A DNA stretch of 64,000 nt from an uncultured Porphyromonadaceae bacterium (GCA_947643165.1 CANRVB010000004.1:62001-126000); one strand, 5' to 3'. Counted from the first letter of the stretch, positions 42,361-52,942 are shown. Translations and numbers: made by a program. The notes: a model not told the origin generated them from the sequence alone.

Positions 42361-43503
42361 ATGCTGTTTTCCGAGATTCCGGGTCATGAAGACACAAAAC
42401 GTCGTCTGCGGGAAATGGCAGATGGCAATAAGCTTCCACATGCATTGATGCTTGAGGGACAGGAAGGTATAGGTAAGTTCGCACTGATACGCGCATTCGC
42501 CCAATACATAAACTGTACGGGACGAATGCCTGGTGATACAGACAGTTGCGGAAATTGTCCTTCCTGCCATCACTATGCCAGTATGACGCATATTGATACA
42601 CTGTGGATATACCCGGTTGTCAAGCTCGAAAAGATGAAAACTCCGCCAACAAGCGATGATTTTCATGACGAGTGGATGGACTATCTTGATGGTCGCATTT
42701 ATATGGATATGTCGCAATGGACCGATATATTCGATAAAAAGAATGCCGTGCCGACCATTTACGTCACCGAAAGTGATTCTCTAATCAGGAAACTATCGTT
42801 TGCTTCACATACCTCCCGATATAAAATCGTTCTGTGGTGGCTACCCGAGCGCATGAATGTCGAGACAGCAAACAAACTGCTCAAGATTATAGAAGAACCC
42901 TACCAGGACACTATATTTCTGATGACTGCTAACAATCCGGCGCAGATACTTCCGACAGTCTACAGCCGCGTTCAGCGCATCAAGGTAACTCCATATCCCG
43001 AAACTGAGGTAGCTCAGATCCTGACTTCCAGATACGCATTGCCGATTCAGGATGCTGAAGAGATCGCACGGTTGTCGCATGGCAGTATGTCATCCGCTAT
43101 CGGAACCATATCGGTCAACAAGCGCAAGGCCCGGATGTTTGAGATGTTCAAACAACTTATGAGGCTCGCATATCAACGCAATGTCATAGAGCTAAGACAA
43201 TGGGCCGCCGATCTTGCCGCTACGGGCCGCGAACAGCAGTTGGAATTCTACTCATATGCCGTGCGGCTGATACGTGAGAATTTTGTGAAAAATTTCGCCA
43301 TCGACAGTCTTGTCTACATGGATCAGGAAGAATGGAAATTTGGCAACAATTTCTCCCGGTTCATATGCGAACGCAATGTCGAGCAACTGGCTGGTGTCTT
43401 CAACTCTGCCATAACCGATATTGCCGCGAATGGCAACGGAAAAATCATAAATCTTGATGTGGCACTGAAGGTTATAGTCCTGTTGATACCACCTAAGTCA
43501 TAA
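42361..43503 (+). CDS. holB: DNA polymerase III subunit delta'
   Basis: 380 aa AAA-type clamp-loader protein; PHALMLEGQEGIGKFALIRAFAQ, Zn-type CGNCPSC, NKLLKIIEEP. Confidence 0.88.
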   Translation: MLFSEIPGHEDTKRRLREMADGNKLPHALMLEGQEGIGKFALIRAFAQYINCTGRMPGDTDSCGNCPSCHHYASMTHIDTLWIYPVVKLEKMKTPPTSDDFHDEWMDYLDGRIYMDMSQWTDIFDKKNAVPTIYVTESDSLIRKLSFASHTSRYKIVLWWLPERMNVETANKLLKIIEEPYQDTIFLMTANNPAQILPTVYSRVQRIKVTPYPETEVAQILTSRYALPIQDAEEIARLSHGSMSSAIGTISVNKRKARMFEMFKQLMRLAYQRNVIELRQWAADLAATGREQQLEFYSYAVRLIRENFVKNFAIDSLVYMDQEEWKFGNNFSRFICERNVEQLAGVFNSAITDIAANGNGKIINLDVALKVIVLLIPPKS

Positions 43504-43542
43504 CAGCCCGTGCCGCTTTACCATAGCGAGATCAAGTAACTG

Positions 43543-46467
43543 ATGAAAGAGCCATTTCTTAAGCTTGTAGCACAAGCATACGCTAAAAATATGGATGCCG
43601 GAGATCTGGCAGACGTATGCTTCATTTTTCCAACCAAGCGAAATGTCGCTTTTTTCCTTAAATATCTGAACGATTCATTAGGAGAAACGCCACATATCGA
43701 GCCGGAGGCCATAACGATAAGCGACTTCATAATGTCACTGAGCCCACTTTCCGAGGCTACACGTTATGAGCAGCTTTTCATTCTTTATAACGAATATGCG
43801 GCATTGTCACCGGAACTATCCGATTTTGACAAGTTTATCTTTTGGGGCGAAATGATATTGAGCGACTTCAACGATGTCGACCGACATCTTGTCGATCCCG
43901 ATGAATTGTTCCGCAACCTTAAAGAGCTAAGGGAAATCAACTCTACGTATCTAACCGAAGATCAGCGCGACATCATCCGACGGTATTGGGGTGATGATGT
44001 CCCGGGGGACCATCTTACACGTTTTTGGACACATTTCAGTTCAAAGATCAATCACAATGATGACACACCTCGCTTTAATTCCCGCGACCGTTTCATTGCG
44101 CTTTGGGAAGTATTGGGAAAGTTATACCATAATTTCACACAGCGACTTGAAAATGATGGGCTGGCCACTCAAGGAATGTTCTATAGACATGCGGCACAAT
44201 GCATAGGTGATATACCGCTCAATCACTCCCGTTATGTCTTTGTCGGATTCAACGTACTCTCGACAGCCGAATTCAAAGTCTTCCAGAAGCTGAAAGCAAG
44301 AGGAGTGGCCGATTTTTACTGGGATTTCAACTCCCCAGCGTTCGAGATGGAACGCAACAAGGCCACACGCTTCATGAAAGAGAATATTCGGGAGTTTAAA
44401 TCCGCATACGACATCGGAGATACAAAAATCGACAGTATGCCTCCCAATATTGAGATCATTGGAGTCCCGTCTAATGTTGGGCAAACACGCATAGCAGCCA
44501 ATAAAGTCGCTGAATGGGCCGCCGTTGGACAAACTGCGATTCCCAATACCGACAATGCAATGGAAACGGCTATCGTTCTTGCCGATGAATCGCTGTTTAT
44601 GTCGTTGATTGATGAAATTCCGCCGGCATTTTCCAACAAGAATGTCACTATGGGATTTCCTATGAAACTGACTCCAGTGGCTGTTCTTATGAAAAGCATA
44701 GTGACCTTGCAGCGCAATTTACGCAAATCGGTAGGAGAATACTGCTTTTTCTATGAGAATGTGCTTCCGCTCATGTCTAACCAGATATTGCGTAGCATTG
44801 CGCCTGATACCTGTCAAAGACTTGTCGATCACATCACCGACAAACGCATATTCAATGTCTCGACTTCTTTGATTCAGCAGGATTTCCCCGAACTGTTGCC
44901 TATATTCACTCCTTTAAGAAAATCGGATGATATGGCATCAGCCACCGGATATATCAGAAATTTACTCAACTTCCTCCGACGGTCTCCCGACAATCTCAGC
45001 GATGTAGAGTTACTCTTTATTTCGGCATATCTGAATGAAATCAATGAGATAGAGTATGCCTGCCGCCAATATGGTATAACCATGCGCGAGACTACAATGC
45101 TCGCCATGCTCGAACGTGCTGTATCATCGGCAACTATCCATCTGTCTGGCGAACCTCTCAAAGGTCTGCAGATTATGGGTGTACTCGAAACGCGGTCACT
45201 CGATTTTGAGAATGTGATAATGTTGTCGATGAACGAAGCTATCTTTCCGGGCAAACACGTGAAACGTTCATTTATACCCGATGCGCTCCGACGTGCCTAC
45301 GGTATGTCGACAGCCGATTTCAGCGAAAGCATCTATGCATACTATTTTTACCGTCTGCTGTCGAGAGCCAACAATGTCACCCTTGTCTACGACGCTCGCA
45401 CTGTAGGCATTCGTCGAAACAATGAATTTTCTCGCTATATATCACAGCTTCTTTATCTATTTCCAAATGAGCATATAGTACACCGGATTGCCTACTACGA
45501 TATAGCATCTTTCAACGATGGATCAATAACGATCGAGAAAACCTCAGATATACTTGAGCTGATGAACCAGTTCCTTCTGCCTGAAGGATCGAAAAATCTC
45601 AGTGCAAGTGCTATTAACGAATATATACGCTGCCCGCTTAACTTCTATCTTGAATACGTGGAAGGCCTTCGTTTTCCCGACGAGATAAACGATTATATGG
45701 ATTACAGCACCTATGGCACCATATACCATGAAGTGCTGGAAAATATCTATGGACGACTTGTAAACGACCGCGGACAGACTGTCACCAAAGAGCAGCTGAA
45801 AAGCCTGGTAGCAAACAATACGCTGATCGACAGACTCGTGACTCAGTCAATAAACCGCCATTTCATAAAACTCGACAATGATAAGCTCGAATCTCCCCTT
45901 CAAGGTGAGGCTCTTGTGATGCACCACGTCTTGGTTGAGATCATACGCCAACTCCTAAAGGTTGAGAGCGAGACTATAGCTCCGTTCGATTTCATAGGCG
46001 CAGAAGTGAAACTCAAGGATCGACTGAAAATCAGCGATCAACTCACTGTCAATTTCACTCAGACCATCGACAGGATAGATCGGGTGAATGGCCAATTACG
46101 TTTTGTTGACTACAAAACCGGCAGCGACACCCTTGAAGCAGCGGGCATTGATGACCTGTTCAACTACAAAGCTCATGCCATATTTCAGCTTATGCTCTAC
46201 TGCCATTTCTATGCCATGAACACTGGCGATACACAGGCTATAACCCCCATTATTTATAAAACTCGCGATCTTTTTACCACTGGCATACGTAATCTTTCCA
46301 TTGATAAGAACACACTCTACGACTATCATACTGCATACGATGAATTTGTCGATCGATTCAACAGTTTGGTCAGCGAGATTTTCAATCCTGATGTTCCTTT
46401 TCGGCAGGCGGAAAATATCGAAGCGTGCACATTCTGCAAATTCAAGCAGATATGCCGTAGAGACTAA
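43543..46467 (+). CDS. AddB/RexB-like PD-(D/E)XK nuclease family protein
   Basis: 974 aa; C-terminal nuclease motif TIDRIDRVNGQLRFVDYKTG and FeS-type cysteines (IRCPLNFYLEYVEGL ... CTFCKFKQIC). Confidence 0.85.
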   Translation: MKEPFLKLVAQAYAKNMDAGDLADVCFIFPTKRNVAFFLKYLNDSLGETPHIEPEAITISDFIMSLSPLSEATRYEQLFILYNEYAALSPELSDFDKFIFWGEMILSDFNDVDRHLVDPDELFRNLKELREINSTYLTEDQRDIIRRYWGDDVPGDHLTRFWTHFSSKINHNDDTPRFNSRDRFIALWEVLGKLYHNFTQRLENDGLATQGMFYRHAAQCIGDIPLNHSRYVFVGFNVLSTAEFKVFQKLKARGVADFYWDFNSPAFEMERNKATRFMKENIREFKSAYDIGDTKIDSMPPNIEIIGVPSNVGQTRIAANKVAEWAAVGQTAIPNTDNAMETAIVLADESLFMSLIDEIPPAFSNKNVTMGFPMKLTPVAVLMKSIVTLQRNLRKSVGEYCFFYENVLPLMSNQILRSIAPDTCQRLVDHITDKRIFNVSTSLIQQDFPELLPIFTPLRKSDDMASATGYIRNLLNFLRRSPDNLSDVELLFISAYLNEINEIEYACRQYGITMRETTMLAMLERAVSSATIHLSGEPLKGLQIMGVLETRSLDFENVIMLSMNEAIFPGKHVKRSFIPDALRRAYGMSTADFSESIYAYYFYRLLSRANNVTLVYDARTVGIRRNNEFSRYISQLLYLFPNEHIVHRIAYYDIASFNDGSITIEKTSDILELMNQFLLPEGSKNLSASAINEYIRCPLNFYLEYVEGLRFPDEINDYMDYSTYGTIYHEVLENIYGRLVNDRGQTVTKEQLKSLVANNTLIDRLVTQSINRHFIKLDNDKLESPLQGEALVMHHVLVEIIRQLLKVESETIAPFDFIGAEVKLKDRLKISDQLTVNFTQTIDRIDRVNGQLRFVDYKTGSDTLEAAGIDDLFNYKAHAIFQLMLYCHFYAMNTGDTQAITPIIYKTRDLFTTGIRNLSIDKNTLYDYHTAYDEFVDRFNSLVSEIFNPDVPFRQAENIEACTFCKFKQICRRD

Positions 46468-46485
46468 ATAAAACAACCGAGATTT

Positions 46486-47583
46486 ATGGCAGGTGTATAT
46501 ATCCATATACCATTTTGCAAGTCTAAATGCGCATACTGCGACTTTTATTCGCATGGCAGATACAACACTGACCTACAGACGTCATTTATGCATGCACTTG
46601 CAAACGAGTGGCTTCAGCGTCAGCATGAGATAACAGAACCGATCCGTACTGTTTATATAGGTGGAGGAACACCGTCATGCCTGTCTACAACACACCTCGA
46701 TGAGATATGCTCATTTTTCCGTGAGCATAATTCCATTGACGAATTCACTATTGAGGTCAATCCTGAAGATATTGATGACCGACTTCTCAGATTTATTGAG
46801 GATAGTCCTGTAAACCGTGTCAGCATGGGCGTGCAATCGCTTGTGGATGATGAGCTCAGGTTTATTGGAAGACGTCATGATGCCGCCAAGGCAGAACGTG
46901 CCGTGGAAGCTCTGCGTCAGGCTGGAATCAAAAATATAAGCTGTGATCTTATTTTCGGATTGCCATTACAGACATTTGAATCCTGGAAGTACTCACTCGA
47001 CCGTATGACAGATTCTATCAATCCGGAACACCTCTCAGCTTACCTTCTGAGCTACGAACACGGCACACGGCTATACGCAATGAGGTCAAAAGGAGCGCTC
47101 CAGGAAGCCGGAGAAGACCTTATCCACGATATGTACGATTACCTCTGCACCGCCTCGGCTAAAGCTGGCTACGAGCATTATGAAATCAGCAACTATGCAC
47201 GCCCCGGATTCAGATCTCGCCACAATTCATCCTATTGGACATATACCCCCTATCTTGGTTTGGGCCCCGGTGCACATAGTTTCGACGGCATTGACCGTGC
47301 AGCCAACATCCCTGACCTGAAATTATATATCGAGTCCCGGGGATTGATTGCAGAGACCGAGCATCTTACACCGGATGAACGTACCAACGAACGTATCATG
47401 ATTGGACTTCGGACTCTTGAAGGGCTCGACATCTCCACATTCGACAAATATGATGAGATAAAAAAATCTGCGATGCCATACATTGCAAACGGACAGTTGA
47501 TCTTAAAAGATGACAGATTCCTCAGCGTGGCTGAAAATGCATGGATGCTTACCGATTCTATACTTGTCGACCTATTTGTATGA
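46486..47583 (+). CDS. hemW: Radical SAM heme chaperone HemW (HemN-like)
   Basis: 365 aa; MAGVYIHIPFCKSKCAYCDFYSH, YIGGGTPSCL, RVSMGVQSLVDDELRFIGRRH. Confidence 0.93.
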   Translation: MAGVYIHIPFCKSKCAYCDFYSHGRYNTDLQTSFMHALANEWLQRQHEITEPIRTVYIGGGTPSCLSTTHLDEICSFFREHNSIDEFTIEVNPEDIDDRLLRFIEDSPVNRVSMGVQSLVDDELRFIGRRHDAAKAERAVEALRQAGIKNISCDLIFGLPLQTFESWKYSLDRMTDSINPEHLSAYLLSYEHGTRLYAMRSKGALQEAGEDLIHDMYDYLCTASAKAGYEHYEISNYARPGFRSRHNSSYWTYTPYLGLGPGAHSFDGIDRAANIPDLKLYIESRGLIAETEHLTPDERTNERIMIGLRTLEGLDISTFDKYDEIKKSAMPYIANGQLILKDDRFLSVAENAWMLTDSILVDLFV

Positions 47584-47594
47584 TAGCGAAAGGA

Positions 47595-48068
47595 TCAATC
47601 ATGATGATATGGCTCACCGCGTAGAATTGTCATGGCCCTATATAATTGCTCTACAAAAAACAACCGGACCATTTCGTGAGGAAAAGTCATCTTCGACAAC
47701 GACATTTTTGCATCCGCTCTCTCATATACATCGTCAGAGAAGCCATAAGGACCGCCAACTACAAAGACAAGACGTTTGTCTGAAGCAGACATACGCTTCT
47801 GTAAAAGCTCAGAGAACTCACGCGATGTATATTCCTTACCCCTTTCGTCAAGAAGTACTACCCTGTCAGATGACTTAATCATTCCCAGTATGGCCACGCC
47901 CTCTTTCTGCTTCTGCTGCGACTCCGAAAGTCCCTTGGTAGAACGAAGATCCGGAACAACGTTTATTTCAAAATCGACATAATGTGATATGCGATCACAA
48001 AACTTTGATATAGCACCTGATAGAGTGCTATCTGTGGTTTTACCAACTGTCAGTAGTGTTATTTTCAT
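47595..48068 (-). CDS. rlmH: 23S rRNA (pseudouridine1915-N3)-methyltransferase
   Basis: 157 aa; VLLDERGKEYTSREFSELLQ, FVVGGPYGFSDDVYERADAKMSLSKMTFPHEMVRLFFVEQLYRAMTILRGEPYHHD. Confidence 0.98.
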   Translation of the reverse strand: MKITLLTVGKTTDSTLSGAISKFCDRISHYVDFEINVVPDLRSTKGLSESQQKQKEGVAILGMIKSSDRVVLLDERGKEYTSREFSELLQKRMSASDKRLVFVVGGPYGFSDDVYERADAKMSLSKMTFPHEMVRLFFVEQLYRAMTILRGEPYHHD

Positions 48069-48138
48069 TGAGCTTATGGAGATTTTTCCGTATATTTGCG
48101 CACAAAAGTAAATAATTTTTATAGTCTACCATATAGTT

Positions 48139-48987
48139 ATGGAAACAAAAGACCAATTGATCGATGATCTGCTTACCCTTGCATTTGCCGAAGATGTAGG
48201 CGATGGCGACCACACCACCCTTAGTACGATTCCGGCTGATGCTACCGGATGTCAGCAACTCATCATAAAGGAAGAAGGCATAATCGCCGGTGTCGATATA
48301 GCCCGCAAGGTCTTCAGCAAATTTGATCCGGACCTTAAGATGACCGTGTTTATCAACGATGGCGCCCATGTCAAGCCTGGTGATGTAGCGTTCAAGGTTG
48401 AAGGATCTGTAAGATCTCTGCTTCAGACTGAAAGGACAATGCTCAACATAATGCAACGCATGAGTGGCATTGCTACTACTACTGCCCGCTATCAGGAGCG
48501 GCTTGCCGGTCTCAAAACAAAAGTACTCGACACACGTAAGACCACACCGGGAATGCGTATGCTTGAGAAAGAAGCTGTCAGGATCGGTGGAGGTGTGAAT
48601 CACCGCATCGGCCTGTTCGATATGATTCTCATCAAGGATAACCACAACGATTTTGCCGGAGGTATTCCCAACTCTGTTGCAAGAGCCAAAGAATATTTGA
48701 AAGCCAATGGCAAGAATCTCAAAATTGAAGTCGAGGTAAGAAACACCGACGAGATCAATCAGGCGCTTGAGGCTGGTGTCGACCGCATCATGCTCGACAA
48801 CTTCACTCCGGAGAGAACCAGAGAGGCCGTAAAGCTTATCAACGGACGTGCCGAGATAGAATCATCCGGAGGTATCACACTTGACACTCTGCGCGATTAT
48901 GGCGAGTGTGGCGTCGATTACATTTCGGTAGGTGCGCTCACTCACTCTGTCAAAGGACTTGACATGAGCTTCAAAGCCGTTAGATAA
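48139..48987 (+). CDS. nadC: Nicotinate-nucleotide pyrophosphorylase (carboxylating)
   Basis: 282 aa; LAFAEDVGDGDHTT, LDTRKTTPGMRMLEKEAVRIGGGVNHRIGLFDMILIKDNH. Confidence 0.97.
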   Translation: METKDQLIDDLLTLAFAEDVGDGDHTTLSTIPADATGCQQLIIKEEGIIAGVDIARKVFSKFDPDLKMTVFINDGAHVKPGDVAFKVEGSVRSLLQTERTMLNIMQRMSGIATTTARYQERLAGLKTKVLDTRKTTPGMRMLEKEAVRIGGGVNHRIGLFDMILIKDNHNDFAGGIPNSVARAKEYLKANGKNLKIEVEVRNTDEINQALEAGVDRIMLDNFTPERTREAVKLINGRAEIESSGGITLDTLRDYGECGVDYISVGALTHSVKGLDMSFKAVR

Positions 48988-49629
48988 TCAGCACTTTAGT
49001 GCCCTAAGCATTTCAAGACTGACTTGTTCAAGCGAGCTTACAATGATATCTGTACAGCCCGTTTGTTCAAGTCGCTCTCTTGGAAAGGTGGTGGAAAGCC
49101 CTATGACGGTAGCGCCACTCGCACGCCCTGCGGCCACACCCTGAAGTGAATCTTCAAATACAAAGCAATCCTTCGGATCATAGCCAAGTCCATTTGCGGC
49201 TCGCAGATACCCCTCGGGATCAGGTTTTGATTTTGTGACCATCGAACCGTCTATTATAATATCAAACATGGGCTTAAGCTCTGGTACTCCGGCAAATAGC
49301 CGTTCCATCTTCAGACTGTCACTGCTTGTGACAATGGCAGTGCCCCATCCGGCATCGTGCATCGCCGACAACAACTCCCCCACGCCTTTCATCACCGGAT
49401 ATACCATCTGGGCCTCATAATCGTGTATGGCCTGTTCAACCTCCCGCTTAAGGCTTTCCCCCTCATAATTCTCAAGTATACGGGTCAAAGTCATGCCCTT
49501 TATTGCCACGGCATAATTTGGTATACCAGTAGGGTGTCTTTTCTCCATATCATCCCAAAAACGGGTATACAGACTCTCACTATCGACCAGCACACCGTCA
49601 AGGTCAAACAAAGCTCCAAAACGTTTCAT
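48988..49629 (-). CDS. HAD-superfamily hydrolase (beta-phosphoglucomutase-like)
   Basis: 213 aa; LFDLDGVLVDSE, AIVTSSD, KPDPEGYLRAA, VFEDSLQGVAAGRASG. Confidence 0.92.
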   Translation of the reverse strand: MKRFGALFDLDGVLVDSESLYTRFWDDMEKRHPTGIPNYAVAIKGMTLTRILENYEGESLKREVEQAIHDYEAQMVYPVMKGVGELLSAMHDAGWGTAIVTSSDSLKMERLFAGVPELKPMFDIIIDGSMVTKSKPDPEGYLRAANGLGYDPKDCFVFEDSLQGVAAGRASGATVIGLSTTFPRERLEQTGCTDIIVSSLEQVSLEMLRALKC

Positions 49630-49693
49630 ATATCACAGGTGTTAAAATTTTTACAAAGATAGGAATTTTTCGACTCCATTCCAATTACATAAT

Positions 49694-51076
49694 ATGGCAG
49701 AACAAGCAGCACAGTCTCCGGTCTCATTGGGTACACTTCCGGTAAAGAAACTATTGGTGCAATACTCCGTACCGGCTATTATAGCGAGCGTCGCTACATC
49801 ACTCTACAATATTGTCGACTCTATCTTCATAGGGCGCGGCGTTGGAGCTATGGCCATAGCGGGACTAGCCATAACGTTCCCTCTGATGAACCTCGTCATA
49901 GCCTTCTGCACACTGATAGCAGTCGGAGGTGCCACCATATCATCAATATTTCTCGGACAGAAAAATTATCAGCGGGCAACCGATGTAGTCAATAATGTAT
50001 TCATTCTCTGCCTCATACACTCATTCATATTCGGCGGTATCACACTGTTGTTTCTTGATGAGATATTGCTGTTTTTCGGAGCTACTGCCGAGACGTTGCC
50101 CTACGCTAAGGAATTCATGCAGATAATATTATATGGCACCCCGATCTCCTACATATTCATCGGACTGAACAACCTGATGAGGGCAACCGGCTATCCAAAG
50201 AAAGCCATGATATCCGCTCTGCTGTCGGTAGCCGTCAATGTCGTTCTCGCTCCATTGTTCATTTTTGTATTTGGATGGGGCATAAAAGGAGCTGCTGGAG
50301 CTACTATATGCGGACAGTTTGCCGCTTTTGTTTGGGTGATGGTCCATTTCATGTCACCCAAGAGCTTTGTCCATTTTCAGCTCAAGGGACATTGGTTCAC
50401 AGGTAAGATTATCAGCAGCATTTACGCTATCGGCCTCTCTCCCTTTCTTATGAATGTGTGCGCATGCATAGTCGTGATATTTATCAACAAGGCTCTCCTC
50501 GACTACGGAGCTTCTGCCGGCAACCTGGCTGTAGGCGCTTATGGCATTATCAACCGTACCGCAATGTTTTTTGTAATGATAGTGTTTGGCGTCACACAAG
50601 GTATGCAACCGATTGTCGGCTATAATTATGGTGCCGGTCATATTGACCGCGTGACGCAAACTCTCAAAATCGCGATACTCCTGGGCGTATCCATAACAAC
50701 ATCCGGATGTCTGATCACCGAATTTTTCCCCGACACGGTAAGCTCGCTTTTCACCATCGAAAGAACCCTTATAGAGATTGCTAAACGCGGATTTCACATA
50801 TATTTCCTCTGCTTCCCGCTTGTAGGAGCGCAAATAGTCATCCAGAACTTCTTTCAATCTGTGGGACGGCCGAAAATATCAATATTCCTCTCGCTCACAC
50901 GACAATTGATTTTTCTGATACCGCTGCTTATACTGGCTCCTCGATGGTTTGGAATCGATGGTGTTTGGGGAGCCATGACCGGATCCGATTTCCTGGCTTT
51001 TATTGTTGCCATAATAACGCTCTTTTTCCAGATAAGACATCTCCGTCACAACACAGCCGCAGGAATCAATACTTGA
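49694..51076 (+). CDS. MATE family efflux transporter
   Basis: 460 aa, about 12 TM; LYNIVDSIFIGRGVGAMAIAGLAITFPLMNL, GVTQGMQPIVGYNYGAG. Confidence 0.93.
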   Translation: MAEQAAQSPVSLGTLPVKKLLVQYSVPAIIASVATSLYNIVDSIFIGRGVGAMAIAGLAITFPLMNLVIAFCTLIAVGGATISSIFLGQKNYQRATDVVNNVFILCLIHSFIFGGITLLFLDEILLFFGATAETLPYAKEFMQIILYGTPISYIFIGLNNLMRATGYPKKAMISALLSVAVNVVLAPLFIFVFGWGIKGAAGATICGQFAAFVWVMVHFMSPKSFVHFQLKGHWFTGKIISSIYAIGLSPFLMNVCACIVVIFINKALLDYGASAGNLAVGAYGIINRTAMFFVMIVFGVTQGMQPIVGYNYGAGHIDRVTQTLKIAILLGVSITTSGCLITEFFPDTVSSLFTIERTLIEIAKRGFHIYFLCFPLVGAQIVIQNFFQSVGRPKISIFLSLTRQLIFLIPLLILAPRWFGIDGVWGAMTGSDFLAFIVAIITLFFQIRHLRHNTAAGINT

Positions 51077-51149
51077 ACTGGCCATACTTTTCATCCGATT
51101 CTCCCGATTTAGTAGTATCTTTGCACTGATAAGAACATCAGCAAAACAA

Positions 51150-52787
51150 ATGGAACAGACCCACTCCACCGATATATCACCTCGCCGCATTGACCTGCGT
51201 GTTGAGCCTCACATAGCATACGACCATGCAGCCCTGACCCGCTACATATCGCATCAGCTCAAGCTCGACACAGGTCGAATAGGCGATATCATTATTGTAA
51301 GGCGATCAATAGATGCACGCCAACGGCGCATAATGATCAATCTGGCCGTTGACGTCTACATCGACTCGCCAGCACCATCAATCGAACAGCGCATAGCGTC
51401 CCGTGCAGCGGTCGAACCTCTCCGCCCGCTTCCCCCTGATGCAAGACAGGCAATAGTTGTCGGAGCCGGACCGGCCGGACTTTTTGCCGCACGCCGTCTC
51501 ATGGAGCTCGGTATTAAGCCAATTATAATAGAGAGGGGTCGCGATGTTGACACCCGTCGCCTTAATGTCGCCCAAATATCACGGACCCAACAGGTAGATC
51601 CCGAATCAAACTACTGTTTTGGTGAGGGCGGAGCCGGAACATTCTCCGACGGTAAGCTTTACACCCGTTCACATAAACGCGGACCGGTCGACAAGGTCCT
51701 GGGAACATTTGTGATTCATGGAGCAGATCCTTCTATCATGGTCGATGCCCATCCCCATATCGGCACGGACAAACTGCCATACATAGTTCGTAGTCTGCGC
51801 CGCGAGATAGAGGACATGGGTGGCGAAGTTCATTTTGCAACACGTGTCGACAATATCATAATCAGCAATGAGGGTGAGACACTTCGCGCTACCGGAGTCG
51901 AGACCCGGTCCACTCTGCCAGGATCCGATGAGTGTCGCAGGTTCGACGGACCCGTTATCCTCGCTACGGGCCACTCGGCCAGAGATGTCTACTCCATGTT
52001 GGCACATAACGGCGTTTCCATCGAAGCCAAAGGTATTGCTGTAGGTGTGCGCCTCGAGCATCCCCAACATCTCATTGACTCCATATTCTACCATAATCCA
52101 CAGGGACGCGGCAAATGGCTTCCACCAGCCGAATACAGCTTGCTTACCCGGGTAGATGGTCGGGCCGTCTACTCCTTCTGCATGTGTCCCGGAGGTGTGA
52201 TAGTTCCTGCCGCCACCTCGCCGGGACAGATAGTGGTAAACGGCATGAGTTCTTCATCTCGCGGATCCCGACTGGCCAACAGTGGATTGGTTGTCGAGGT
52301 GCTTCCCGATGACATCCCGGGCAATGACCCGCTCCGCATGATGGACTATCAGCAGTCTATCGAGGCATCCTTCTCGGCCGATGCTGATGGTACAATGAAT
52401 ACAGCAGCCCAGCGCATGACCGATTTTGTGGCCGGACGACTAAGCCGCGATCTGCCGCCCGTGAGCTACCCGCCTGGAGTACACTCCTCCAGGGTCGACA
52501 AACTTCTACCTGCCGAAATATCACGCCGTCTCCAGGTCGGATTCAGCGACTTCGGCCGACGTTACCGCGGATTCCTGAGCGAGGATGCCACTGTGGTTGG
52601 TTGCGAGACACGTACATCCTCACCTGTGCGCGTAAGCCGTGATCCGGCCAGTCTCATGTCTGTCAATATTGCCGGACTTTATCCCTGCGGCGAGGGCGCC
52701 GGATATGCCGGAGGGATAGTCAGCGCCGCCATCGATGGCATAAGGTGTGCCGAATCACTCAGTCGCGCCATTGATCAAAATTTATAA
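51150..52787 (+). CDS. FAD-dependent dehydrogenase/oxidoreductase (uncharacterised)
   Basis: 545 aa; VVGAGPAGLFAARRLMELGIKPIIIERG, GEGGAGTFSDGKLYTR, C-terminal GLYPCGEGAGYAGGIVSAAIDGIRCAESL. Confidence 0.9.
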   Translation: MEQTHSTDISPRRIDLRVEPHIAYDHAALTRYISHQLKLDTGRIGDIIIVRRSIDARQRRIMINLAVDVYIDSPAPSIEQRIASRAAVEPLRPLPPDARQAIVVGAGPAGLFAARRLMELGIKPIIIERGRDVDTRRLNVAQISRTQQVDPESNYCFGEGGAGTFSDGKLYTRSHKRGPVDKVLGTFVIHGADPSIMVDAHPHIGTDKLPYIVRSLRREIEDMGGEVHFATRVDNIIISNEGETLRATGVETRSTLPGSDECRRFDGPVILATGHSARDVYSMLAHNGVSIEAKGIAVGVRLEHPQHLIDSIFYHNPQGRGKWLPPAEYSLLTRVDGRAVYSFCMCPGGVIVPAATSPGQIVVNGMSSSSRGSRLANSGLVVEVLPDDIPGNDPLRMMDYQQSIEASFSADADGTMNTAAQRMTDFVAGRLSRDLPPVSYPPGVHSSRVDKLLPAEISRRLQVGFSDFGRRYRGFLSEDATVVGCETRTSSPVRVSRDPASLMSVNIAGLYPCGEGAGYAGGIVSAAIDGIRCAESLSRAIDQNL

Positions 52788-52858
52788 AATTTTTAGCGAC
52801 GACGGGGTTAATTTATCACATCGAACTACGTTAATTATCTCTGAACCGGATATTTTTT

Positions 52859-52911
52859 AGTAATTTTGCAATCGTTTTGGTCTGCTTGGCCAAAACGATT
52901 GCAAAATTACT
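52859..52911. repeat. 22-bp perfect inverted repeat (9-nt spacer) over the valS promoter/5' leader
   Basis: AGTAATTTTGCAATCGTTTTGG-tctgcttgg-CCAAAACGATTGCAAAATTACT; each arm contains the -7-like TAATTTTG. Confidence 0.95.
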
Positions 52912-52942
52912 TTTGTTTAACCCAATCAAACCATATATATCC

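Noticed and set aside
42361-43503. Atypical Walker A in HolB (GQEGIGKF) as a sign of novelty
   Set aside because: Delta' subunits often have non-functional ATPase sites, so this is not unusual.
48010-48034. ATAGCAC-loop-GTGCTAT repeat
   Set aside because: Short stem inside the rlmH coding region; likely chance.
52859-52911. valS inverted repeat as an invertible promoter (phase switch)
   Set aside because: Only 9 bp separate the arms, too little for a switchable promoter segment, and no invertase gene is nearby. Retained as a possible operator or RNA hairpin.
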